Below, one piece after another: positions 1 through 4,923 of a stretch of 12,290 nt of DNA. Position 1 is the first letter of the stretch, and each line of letters begins with the position of its first letter. This DNA comes from a bacterium (lineage in GTDB: Archaea; Thermoproteota; Nitrososphaeria; Nitrososphaerales; Nitrososphaeraceae): assembly GCA_014381105.1 (NCBI GenBank), contig JACMIO010000142.1, positions 1-12,290 of the forward strand. The letters are read 5' to 3'. Both the position numbers and the translations under genes were made by a program. The notes beneath the pieces were generated by a model. That model had not been told where the DNA came from, searched no databases, and worked only from the letters and a program-made list of their open reading frames with translations.

Positions 1-22
1 ATTTAGTGTCAAAGTCAAACCG

Positions 23-29
23 TTTTATA
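23..29 (+). promoter_or_regulatory. TATA box for the DUF1059 gene
   Basis: TTTTATA is centred about 25 bases before the ATG at 51. That spacing places the transcription start at or next to the start codon, so the mRNA would be leaderless. It also supports the ATG at 51 over the GTG at 6, which lies upstream of the box. Confidence 0.55.
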
Positions 30-50
30 GTTTGCTGGATGATCTTTAAT

Positions 51-233
51 ATGAAATCACTATCATGCCGAGACGCTGGATTTAATTGTGATTATGTCGT
101 CCAAGCAGAGAGTGACAACGAAGTCTTTGCACAGGGTCAAGAACATGTATTCAACGCGCATGGAATGAAAAAACAGGACTTCGTTCCGGCGTTTAATGAA
201 AAATTTAAGTCCTTTATAAAAGAAAGTTCGTGA
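51..233 (+). CDS. DUF1059 family small protein (60 aa)
   Basis: This short soluble protein begins MKSLSCRDAGFNCDYVV, which is the typical opening of the DUF1059 family (a small protein widespread in archaea and bacteria, function unknown). Cys6, Cys13, His32 and His37 are spaced so that they could bind a metal, but this is inference. The frame is also open from a GTG at 6, but I chose the ATG at 51 because the family homology begins exactly there and the TATA box lies between the two starts. It is convergent with a zinc-ribbon microprotein whose stop is only 9 bases away. No catalytic motif is visible. Confidence 0.85.
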   Translation: MKSLSCRDAGFNCDYVVQAESDNEVFAQGQEHVFNAHGMKKQDFVPAFNEKFKSFIKESS

Positions 234-242
234 TTACTTCAG

Positions 243-368
243 TCAGGAACCAATTGTGCTCGGATAGAAAACTTCAGTTATTAGTCTATGGTAACATGCA
301 TCACATACGTCGATGTCCATAAAAGGATTAATTGATTCTACATTTTTTTTGCAATTGGCACATTTCAT
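243..368 (-). CDS. Zinc-ribbon microprotein (41 aa)
   Basis: This is a complete reading frame of 41 codons, ATG to TGA, with an in-frame stop four codons upstream of the ATG, so it cannot be longer. The protein has two zinc knuckles, Cys3-x2-Cys6 (MKCANC) and Cys22-x2-Cys25 (VCDACYH), 15 residues apart, which is a minimal four-cysteine zinc ribbon with almost nothing else. No signal peptide or membrane segment is present. A TATA-like TTTTTAT lies about 37 bases upstream, allowing a leader of about ten bases. It could act as a nucleic-acid or protein-binding module, but nothing in the sequence says which. It is short enough to be a chance frame. The paired CxxC motifs argue that it is real. 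Confidence 0.6.
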   Translation of the reverse strand: MKCANCKKNVESINPFMDIDVCDACYHRLITEVFYPSTIGS

Positions 369-401
369 ATTGTTTAGTTAATTTGTCTTCAATACTCAGG
401 G

Positions 402-408
402 ATAAAAA
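402..408 (-). promoter_or_regulatory. Possible TATA box for the 41-aa zinc-ribbon gene
   Basis: On the minus strand this reads TTTTTAT, about 37 bases before the ATG at 368, giving a predicted leader of roughly 10-12 bases. The surrounding 369-543 is A+T rich and contains no other convincing gene. Confidence 0.35.
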
Positions 409-543
409 GATATCATATATTTCGTATAGACTATTTTACTATACTAATTTTCTATAGGAATTGAAATAAACGGAAATTCACGAAATAATTCTGCTCATTA
501 GTCCAGATAAAATGAATTCTTCAAAAGATAACTTCAGGAAAGT

Positions 544-765
544 CTACTCTGAGTTTGAACTCTCAACTTGTTCTTTTCCTTCAAAAGTCAAAAGTATTTT
601 CGATTCTCCAATTTTTTTTATCAGTCCCATACTAGCAAGATCGTCAACAATGTCGTCAGTTTGATATTTTGATATATGAACGGCTGCACCCACCTTATAT
701 CTGCTAACTATCCTGTAATCACCTTCACATATTTCATACAGTTTCGTCAAAAGTTCATCAGACAT
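544..765 (-). CDS. Small winged-helix DNA-binding protein (73 aa)
   Basis: This compact soluble protein looks like a stand-alone winged helix-turn-helix. An N-terminal helix (about residues 2-13) is followed by a helix and recognition-helix region (about 20-48, with the stretch HISKYQTDDIVDDLASMGLI). A short beta wing follows (IKKIGES then ILLTFEGKEQVE). The pattern 'DDLASMGLIKKIGESKILLTFEGKE' is what MarR/PadR-like and archaeal transcription-factor domains show at the wing. There is no ligand-binding domain. It probably binds DNA as a dimer, but its target is not shown. A TATA-like box lies 24 bases upstream, so it has its own leaderless-type promoter. The function as a regulator is inferred from the fold pattern only. 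Confidence 0.75.
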   Translation of the reverse strand: MSDELLTKLYEICEGDYRIVSRYKVGAAVHISKYQTDDIVDDLASMGLIKKIGESKILLTFEGKEQVESSNSE

Positions 766-785
766 AGTTCTTACCTTTGCGAGAG

Positions 786-792
786 ATATATA
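786..792 (-). promoter_or_regulatory. TATA box for the 73-aa winged-helix gene
   Basis: The alternating TATATAT run is centred 24-26 bases before the ATG at 765, in the 37-base gap after the stop of the upstream zinc-ribbon gene. This suggests independent, leaderless transcription. Confidence 0.5.
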
Positions 793-802
793 CCAGACAT
801 GC

Positions 803-1057
803 TTATTGATATCTATTTTTTGATCGGTTTGTAGTGGTATCGTTCTCTACGATAGTATGTCCTTCACACCAATAAAAGTCAAAATTGTTGTGACAATTTT
901 CGCATCTAGTCTGATCTTTTTTATTGTGCTCTTGTTCGCCGTTTTTATCATTACACGGTTGGTAAACTATTTCTTTGTATTTCGAAATTGCCACCGGAAC
1001 AGCGTTCGAATAGTTACATTGTGGGCATGAGATCATAATTCTCTGTGCATCACTCAT
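803..1057 (-). CDS. Small zinc-binding protein, two Cys pairs (84 aa)
   Basis: From the ATG at 1057 the protein begins MSDAQRIMISCPQC and carries Cys11-x2-Cys14 and Cys52-x2-Cys55 (RCENCH). Cys35, Cys64 and His67 are also present, enough ligands for one zinc ribbon and possibly a second site. The Asn/Lys/Asp-rich middle and tail look disordered. The frame stays open to an ATG at 1147 (114 aa), but I reject that start. The extra 30 residues overlap the 48-aa gene upstream, and a good TATA box (1084-1091) sits inside them, about 30 bases before the ATG at 1057. No enzyme motif is visible. A role in nucleic-acid or protein binding is inference from the ribbon. Confidence 0.65.
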   Translation of the reverse strand: MSDAQRIMISCPQCNYSNAVPVAISKYKEIVYQPCNDKNGEQEHNKKDQTRCENCHNNFDFYWCEGHTIVENDTTTNRSKNRYQ

Positions 1058-1083
1058 TATGCTTACATCAATACCTGATACGG

Positions 1084-1091
1084 ATAAAATA
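1084..1091 (-). promoter_or_regulatory. TATA box that fixes the start of the 84-aa gene
   Basis: On the minus strand this reads TATTTTAT, centred about 30 bases before the ATG at 1057 and 8 bases past the stop codon of the 48-aa gene. Its position makes the upstream ATG at 1147 unlikely. Confidence 0.5.
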
Positions 1092-1098
1092 CTTTGGA

Positions 1099-1245
1099 TT
1101 ATAATTTCATTATGCTGAGACACACTTTGCAACCTGGACATGAGCATATCGCATAATGAAATTGCTTCCCTACCTCATCCTGACCAATGTGAAATTCCAT
1201 TTCTGGGCTTGAAACTTCCTTTTTACATTCTGGACATTTAACCAT
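1099..1245 (-). CDS. Zinc-ribbon microprotein with Cys-rich second knuckle (48 aa)
   Basis: This is a complete small gene from ATG (1245) to TAA. The protein starts MVKCPEC (Cys4, Cys7) and ends with a dense cluster, Cys34-x-Cys36-x2-Cys39-x2-Cys42 (ICSCPGCKVC). This gives six cysteines in 48 residues plus His19 and His30. CPEC and CPGC are classic zinc-knuckle sequences. The surplus cysteines could instead allow a second metal or a redox role, which is inference. A TATA-like box lies 28 bases upstream, as for a leaderless transcript. It partly overlaps, in another frame, the extended version of the next gene, and only one of the two can be right there. I do not recognise a named family. Confidence 0.65.
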   Translation of the reverse strand: MVKCPECKKEVSSPEMEFHIGQDEVGKQFHYAICSCPGCKVCLSIMKL

Positions 1246-1268
1246 ATTTTACATTTTTGTGCTTTCGC

Positions 1269-1276
1269 TTAAAATA
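1269..1276 (-). promoter_or_regulatory. TATA box for the 48-aa zinc-ribbon gene
   Basis: TATTTTAA on the minus strand is centred about 28 bases before the ATG at 1245, again the spacing of a leaderless archaeal transcript. It supports the reality of this very short gene. Confidence 0.5.
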
Positions 1277-1350
1277 CATAACTCACCAATGGAAAAAGTA
1301 AGAATTTCTAATTTAATATACATTGGTTAAACTTTTTTATTTATCAATAT

Positions 1351-1920
1351 CTACTTTAGCATAGGCTCTTTCATTCGGATAGAATTAACCAATTCTCTGA
1401 CTCGCTGTAAACTTTGTTGAAAGTAACGGATTAGATTTTTATTGATAGATTCATCTGAAGGTCGTATCGTCTCACTTTGATAATCTTTTGTTGACGAGAC
1501 AATATCGTCAAATAAGAGATATTGAGCATCTTTGGATGGTCTCTGCATGGTCAGATTTCTAAATTCCTTTAACACCCAAAGCCAGCCATTGTGTGCCGAG
1601 GCCTGATGCATGTCTGTAAGCAGGCCGATATTTTTTGTTCTGGCGTTCAATGCACTTTGTACTGTGGCCAGATCAACTCTCTCTGATGCAATTCCCAACT
1701 CTAGTTTTGTGTTAATCAACAACAATAAACAATCTAGAGTTCCTAATGTTTGAGCAAGAAAGCAATCTATCTCAATTTCCATCCGAATTGCTGGATCAAC
1801 CTTTTGTGCATCCATATGGTACGACTGAATTTCTTGTAGATTTTTCAAATGTTCTTCTGCAGCAAAAATCTTAAACTCAACTCTATCTAATAAAATGTCA
1901 GAATCGATGTAGGAAGCCAT
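1351..1920 (-). CDS. Uncharacterised helical protein, HEPN-like (189 aa)
   Basis: I do not recognise a named family. The protein is predicted almost all-helical and soluble. One helix pair spans about residues 9-37, a hydrophobic helix follows (about 52-78, including TLGTLDCLLLLINTKLELGI), then a long helix after 155. Residues 110-128 contain HNGWLWVLKEFRNLTMQRP. An acidic/hydrophobic helix ending in 'FRNxxxQ' resembles the HEPN signature R-x4-6-H, found in many nucleases and toxins, with Gln126 where His is expected. If it is a HEPN relative, it is probably a catalytically dead, binding-type member. No nucleotidyltransferase partner or antitoxin gene is adjacent. It is divergent from the zinc-ribbon gene at 2024. 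The existence of the gene is secure. The fold assignment is tentative. Confidence 0.8.
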   Translation of the reverse strand: MASYIDSDILLDRVEFKIFAAEEHLKNLQEIQSYHMDAQKVDPAIRMEIEIDCFLAQTLGTLDCLLLLINTKLELGIASERVDLATVQSALNARTKNIGLLTDMHQASAHNGWLWVLKEFRNLTMQRPSKDAQYLLFDDIVSSTKDYQSETIRPSDESINKNLIRYFQQSLQRVRELVNSIRMKEPMLK

Positions 1921-1960
1921 AGTAATTAGAATAAATTCAATTTTCTTTAACTTTACTGGA

Positions 1961-1970
1961 CTAATATAGA
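1961..1970 (-). promoter_or_regulatory. Possible TATA box for the 189-aa gene
   Basis: TCTATATTAG on the minus strand lies about 45 bases before the ATG at 1920, giving a leader of about 20 bases. A closer A+T element (1931-1937) is too near the ATG to be a TATA box for this start. Confidence 0.3.
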
Positions 1971-1990
1971 CAAACGATTGCAGTCTAAAC

Positions 1991-1998
1991 TATTAAAA
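1991..1998 (+). promoter_or_regulatory. TATA box for the 107-aa zinc-ribbon gene
   Basis: TATTAAAA is centred about 29 bases before the ATG at 2024, leaving a leader of only a few bases. The 103-base gap between the divergent genes at 1920 and 2024 therefore carries two back-to-back promoters. Confidence 0.5.
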
Positions 1999-2023
1999 TT
2001 AAGGATTTATCTAATTACTACCC

Positions 2024-2347
2024 ATGAATGAAAATGGAGATCTAGAGGAAAGGAAGTTACTGGGTTCGGGTGGATATGCTATTGCAAAAATTACAGAAGA
2101 AGAAGAAACCAAAGCGAATTTGGGAATTCCGCAATTATTTCTAGCAAACGCAGGAAGAATCAGTGAAGAGCGATTTCTGAAATATTACTGTAACAAATGC
2201 GGAAAGGAATATGACGGTTCTCCAGACATCAAGTTTGAAAACCCTAATGAGGATTTAGGTCAGGGAATGATACTAGTCGAAAAAGGAGAATACAAATGCA
2301 AGAACTGCAATAGCATTATAGCGTTTTATAGAACGTTCAACAAGTAG
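2024..2347 (+). CDS. Zinc-ribbon protein of unknown function (107 aa)
   Basis: This small soluble protein has a split four-cysteine ribbon, Cys56-x2-Cys59 (YYCNKCGKEYDG) and Cys92-x2-Cys95 (YKCKNCNSII), 32 residues apart. The intervening loop is acidic and Gly-rich (FENPNEDLGQG). The N-terminal half has a Glu-rich stretch (TEEEETK) and the phrase GIPQLFLANAGRISEERF, which leads into the ribbon. The final 'CNSIIAFYRTF' strand is typical of ribbons that end in an aromatic strand. It has its own promoter and is followed, in the same direction and after 72 bases, by a membrane protein with a separate TATA-like box. I cannot assign a function. Confidence 0.8.
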   Translation: MNENGDLEERKLLGSGGYAIAKITEEEETKANLGIPQLFLANAGRISEERFLKYYCNKCGKEYDGSPDIKFENPNEDLGQGMILVEKGEYKCKNCNSIIAFYRTFNK

Positions 2348-2361
2348 TTGCCGAATTACCT

Positions 2362-2375
2362 TCGCTTAAGAGCGA
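2362..2375 (+). repeat. Short inverted repeat between two genes
   Basis: TCGCT-TAAG-AGCGA is a 5-bp stem with a 4-base loop, 14 bases past the stop at 2347 and just before the TATA-like box of the next gene. It could be a weak terminator hairpin or an operator half-site pair. No T-run follows directly, so neither reading is strong. Confidence 0.35.
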
Positions 2376-2381
2376 TAAAAC

Positions 2382-2388
2382 GTTTATA
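2382..2388 (+). promoter_or_regulatory. Possible TATA box for the 130-aa membrane protein gene
   Basis: GTTTATA lies about 35 bases before the TTG start at 2420. A second A+T element at 2402-2409 is too close to serve as the TATA box for that start. Confidence 0.35.
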
Positions 2389-2419
2389 GTTTTTGTTCAA
2401 TACATATAATTGAATAAAA

Positions 2420-2812
2420 TTGGGAAGATGGGATGACGAATGGCACTATGAACGTAAGGACAAGAAAAAAAGAGACTGGATAAGGATAGCTCGATACGCC
2501 ATTTACGGGGGCTTTGCTATTGTCGCAATCGTCGTATTACTGGTATTTATTCCAAGGGCGGGATTGACTGTAGAGATAAATGAAACAGGAGAAGCCTTGA
2601 GTACCATAAGCATAAAAATAAACAACAATAACCCTCAAGAAATTCATGATGTAACTATTACATTTGATAACAGTACGGGCAAAAAACAAGTTTACAGTTC
2701 TATGGGACCATTCAGTTCAATTTTCGTTACTCCTGAAAAGGATGATCTAGATTTTCAAAAGATAATTGTCACTGCCGACAATGGAAGGTTACAGACCATA
2801 AAATATAGGTGA
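2420..2812 (+). CDS. Single-pass membrane protein with external beta domain (130 aa)
   Basis: The start must be TTG at 2420, since the only in-frame ATG lies far inside. The N terminus is charged and strongly basic (ERKDKKKRDWIRIAR), followed by one transmembrane helix at about residues 26-45 (YAIYGGFAIVAIVVLLVFIP). The positive-inside rule puts the N terminus in the cytoplasm and the remaining 85 residues outside. That outer part alternates short strands (VEINETGEALSTISIKIN, VTITFDNSTGK) and resembles an immunoglobulin-like or late-embryogenesis-type beta sandwich. It contains N-x-S/T sites (Asn54, Asn83) that could be glycosylated. There is no signal peptidase site. The family is not recognised. 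An envelope or anchoring role is inference. Confidence 0.75.
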   Translation: MGRWDDEWHYERKDKKKRDWIRIARYAIYGGFAIVAIVVLLVFIPRAGLTVEINETGEALSTISIKINNNNPQEIHDVTITFDNSTGKKQVYSSMGPFSSIFVTPEKDDLDFQKIIVTADNGRLQTIKYR

Positions 2813-2856
2813 GATAACATGATATTTTTCAATTTAGACAAACGCCAAAAGGAGAG

Positions 2857-3216
2857 TTACCGTTTAGTACTTGCTTCCCTTATTGCTTGACCATACTCGA
2901 GATAGGCTTTCTTTCTCATGTATGGTATTAATCTATAATGAATTGAATAGATACTTTTTTGTCTTGTGAGAATACCTTTAACTAACAGCGATACAAAACC
3001 ACCAGCAACTTTTGATGATTGTATCTTTCTATTATCACAAAATTTATCCCTTTTAGAATGATATTCCTTTAATGTAAAATAGGAACGATTTACATCCAAG
3101 ACCAGTGGCCATATAATATTCTCCCACACCATTCTCCTATTTTGCGTTGATGAAGCATGCTTGCCTTTATCACTCGGTTCTCTTTTTGGGCTACTAGCAT
3201 CTTGAATTTTAAGCAT
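2857..3216 (-). CDS. Basic winged-helix-like protein (119 aa)
   Basis: I do not recognise a named family. The C-terminal 90 residues, from MVWENIIWPLVL, look like a winged helix. Helices at IIWPLVLDV and FTLKEYHSKR are followed by a recognition-type helix (SSKVAGGFVSLLVKGIL) and a strand-turn-strand wing (RQKSIYSIHYRLI). The protein is rich in Lys/Arg, as expected for a DNA- or RNA-binding role. The N-terminal part (KREPSDKGKHASSTQNRR) looks disordered. I chose the ATG at 3216. The frame is open to a GTG at 3252 (131 aa), but the TTTAAA element at 3254-3259 is only a few bases from that GTG and about 40 from the ATG. An ATG at 3132 would leave just the core. It converges with the membrane protein gene. 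Confidence 0.6.
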   Translation of the reverse strand: MLKIQDASSPKREPSDKGKHASSTQNRRMVWENIIWPLVLDVNRSYFTLKEYHSKRDKFCDNRKIQSSKVAGGFVSLLVKGILTRQKSIYSIHYRLIPYMRKKAYLEYGQAIREASTKR

Positions 3217-3253
3217 GTTGCACGGTTCAAGTGACAATTGTTTGTTAGGCACA

Positions 3254-3259
3254 TTTAAA
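3254..3259. promoter_or_regulatory. Shared palindromic TATA-like element
   Basis: TTTAAA is its own reverse complement and lies about 32 bases before the TTG at 3289 (plus strand) and about 40 before the ATG at 3216 (minus strand). It could therefore serve both divergent genes. Confidence 0.35.
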
Positions 3260-3288
3260 CTTGGGTCCTGCGATAATCATTCATAGTA

Positions 3289-3999
3289 TTGGAAGAATTA
3301 CACGTAAAACAGGCTTTGGATAATTTGTCCAACAAATGGCAAGTTGAACAATCAATATATGATCTTCATCTAGGAAAGCGTGATGATGTCTCCGATTCAC
3401 AATTAATAGTAAATGGTGTAGTTTTTCACATTCCATACCTCACGAGAGATAAGACTTTTGTTCTATGGCGATGCCTTTGGCCCGATTGTCATAATTGCTG
3501 CGAGAAACAGGGAAGATTGCCCCTGACCAAAGATGACATTTCATCGATTTCAAAAAAAATGGGATATGATTCAAAATCTGAATTTATCGAAAAGGAGACT
3601 AAGGTCTCAAGTTGGAATGAAACATCAACAATGAATAATGTCATTACAACCATCAGTATGATTTCGCTAAAAAGAAAAATAAATGAAAGCGAAGATCAAG
3701 ATGGAAAACCTTTGCCTTGTAGATTCTTAGATGATTGTGGAAGTTGCGAAATACACCCAGACAAACCAGGAGTCTGTTGGCTCTATCCATTTTCTTCATG
3801 GATGGAATCCAGTAATGGTAAGCCTGTAGTACATGCATCTTTTCAATTAACGGGTGATTGTCCCGGATTCTATACAGATAAAACATCAGAACCTATGATG
3901 GAAATCCTTGAGGAATATTCGAAACGAATATTCTCGTACAACATGTCGATTCAGGGAACAATAAGAGAGAAATACGGTTTCATAAACATCGTCCAATAG
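3289..3999 (+). CDS. YkgJ-type cysteine-cluster (putative metal-binding) protein (236 aa)
   Basis: This protein has the cysteine layout of the YkgJ/UPF0153 family, described as zinc- or iron-chelating. A first cluster Cys62, Cys67, Cys70 and Cys71 precedes the family phrase 'LPLTKDDISSI'. The second block reads CRFLDDCGSCEIHPDKPGVC (Cys144, 150, 153, 163), then WLYPF, and a last Cys191 in GDCPGF. Nine cysteines could bind an iron-sulfur cluster or zinc, but the bound metal and reaction are unknown. About 60 N-terminal residues before the first cluster are not part of the usual core. The start must be TTG at 3289. The next Met is residue 91, past the first cluster, and a stop lies five codons upstream. 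It is not obviously in an operon. Confidence 0.8.
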   Translation: MEELHVKQALDNLSNKWQVEQSIYDLHLGKRDDVSDSQLIVNGVVFHIPYLTRDKTFVLWRCLWPDCHNCCEKQGRLPLTKDDISSISKKMGYDSKSEFIEKETKVSSWNETSTMNNVITTISMISLKRKINESEDQDGKPLPCRFLDDCGSCEIHPDKPGVCWLYPFSSWMESSNGKPVVHASFQLTGDCPGFYTDKTSEPMMEILEEYSKRIFSYNMSIQGTIREKYGFINIVQ

Positions 4000-4026
4000 A
4001 CTCGTAATATGTTGCGTTTAACTAAA

Positions 4027-4230
4027 CTAATTTTGTTCGTTCCAGACAACATTTGTATTACAATGCATACACGGTGGAAAAGGATCACCTTTTGATAAAG
4101 GAACCCTACGTTCGTTTGACTTTGGTGAACAATGAGCTTTTCTGAGACGTTTCAGAAATCTAAAGTCGTGCCTAAGCAATTTGAAAGATCCGCTGTATGG
4201 TGCTAATTCTCCTGTATGATATTCGGTCAA
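4027..4230 (-). CDS. Small zinc-ribbon-like protein, CxxC at C terminus (67 aa)
   Basis: The reading frame has an obligatory TTG start, because the only ATG codon is inside the CMHC motif and a stop lies nine codons upstream of the TTG. The N terminus, YHTGELAPYSGSFKLLRH, and the C terminus, LSKGDPFPPCMHCNTNVVW, match a pattern I associate with small YjzC-like zinc-ribbon proteins. These have 'TGxxAPxSGxY' at one end and 'GxxFPPCxxCxxxxW' at the other. Cys54 and Cys57 form one knuckle, and Cys34 and a His could complete a site. The basic middle (FRFLKRLRKAH) could bind nucleic acid. The motif match makes a chance frame unlikely. The family assignment rests on recollection and was not searched. 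Confidence 0.65.
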   Translation of the reverse strand: MTEYHTGELAPYSGSFKLLRHDFRFLKRLRKAHCSPKSNERRVPLSKGDPFPPCMHCNTNVVWNEQN

Positions 4231-4258
4231 ATATTGGTATAATATTGTGCCCTAAAGG

Positions 4259-4264
4259 ATATAT
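4259..4264 (-). promoter_or_regulatory. TATA box for the 67-aa zinc-ribbon gene
   Basis: ATATAT within TGATATATCC on the minus strand is centred about 31 bases before the TTG at 4230. This agrees with a short-leader transcript and supports the TTG start. Confidence 0.4.
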
Positions 4265-4366
4265 CAGTATCAGATTACTAGAGATAATTCCTATTCTCCT
4301 TGAATTAATAAACGAGTTATCGTTCAGGCACACCTTAAGGCCAATTGTGAATAAAAAGGTCGTGGG

Positions 4367-4386
4367 AAATGTATCTAGAAACATTT
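4367..4386 (+). repeat. Inverted repeat next to the eL32 promoter
   Basis: AAATGT, an 8-base spacer, then ACATTT. The right arm runs directly into the TATA box of the ribosomal operon, so a protein bound here would touch the BRE/TATA site. A T-run follows, so on the plus strand it might also fold as a weak hairpin, but no plus-strand gene ends just upstream. Confidence 0.4.
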
Positions 4387-4398
4387 TTATTTAAAAAA
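4387..4398 (+). promoter_or_regulatory. TATA box of the eL32-eL19 operon
   Basis: This is the most pronounced A+T box in the window, TTATTTAAAAAA, centred about 28 bases before the ATG at 4420. A strong promoter with a very short leader is expected for ribosomal protein genes. Confidence 0.6.
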
Positions 4399-4419
4399 TA
4401 GGGTCTTGACAATAGTTCT

Positions 4420-4923
4420 ATGGTTATTAATAAGGAGCTCCTGCAACTCAGAAAAAAAATAGCAGACAAAAGACCAGAGTTTGTTAGGCAAGAGAGCTGG
4501 AGATATGATAGACTTCCACCCAATTGGAGAAGACCTAAAGGAAAAGATAACAAGATGAGACAGCAGGTATCTGGTGTTCCGCCTTTGGCTAAAGTAGGAT
4601 ACAAGGGACCTAGGAAATCAAGAGGCTTGCATCCGTCCGGTTATAACGATATTTTAGTTTTTAATATAAAGGATTTAACAAAAATTGATCCTAAAGTTGA
4701 CGCAGTTAGAATAGCACATACTGTCGGAAACAAAAAACGAATAGAAATTGTCACGGAAGCAACAAAACTGAAAATGAAGATTTTGAATCCAGGAAAGATT
4801 GAAGCTATGAAGAAACTACCTAAAAAGGTCGAAAAACCAAAGAAAGAATCAAAAGCAACAGGCGCAAAGGGCAAGAATACAGGAAAAAAGGGACTAAATC
4901 ATAATGGTCGTAAATTTAAGTAA
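4420..4923 (+). CDS. rpl32e: 50S ribosomal protein eL32 (167 aa)
   Basis: This is a component of the large ribosomal subunit found in archaea and eukaryotes. The core at about residues 17-125 carries the family's hallmarks. These are FVRQESWRYDRLPPNWRRPKG (rRNA-binding basic loop), VGYKGPRKSRGLHPSGY, and the later VRIAHTVGNKKRIEIVTEATKL. It ends in a Lys-rich tail of about 40 residues (KKVEKPKKESKATGAKGK) beyond the core, likely disordered and rRNA-binding. The tail's last 20 bases of coding sequence also encode the start of eL19, so the two are translationally linked. No N-terminal extension of the long archaeal/eukaryotic type is present. Identification is firm. Confidence 0.95.
   Translation: MVINKELLQLRKKIADKRPEFVRQESWRYDRLPPNWRRPKGKDNKMRQQVSGVPPLAKVGYKGPRKSRGLHPSGYNDILVFNIKDLTKIDPKVDAVRIAHTVGNKKRIEIVTEATKLKMKILNPGKIEAMKKLPKKVEKPKKESKATGAKGKNTGKKGLNHNGRKFK

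Noticed and set aside
985..1015. A GTTCGAAT sequence resembling a tRNA T-loop
   Set aside because: No acceptor, D or anticodon arms can be built around it, and it lies in a zinc-ribbon coding region.
1..4260. A new defence or toxin-antitoxin island
   Set aside because: The HEPN-like protein lacks the catalytic His and has no partner. The small DNA-binding and zinc proteins have separate promoters, so there is no operon-like system to support the claim.
4172..4394. Frames of 65-70 codons on both strands before the eL32 gene
   Set aside because: They overlap each other, the 67-aa zinc-ribbon gene and the promoters, and their low-complexity hydrophobic sequences show no motif.
4335..4874. Minus-strand frames opposite eL32
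   Set aside because: Antisense shadows of a conserved ribosomal protein gene. Their Phe/Ser/Leu-rich content mirrors its lysine codons.
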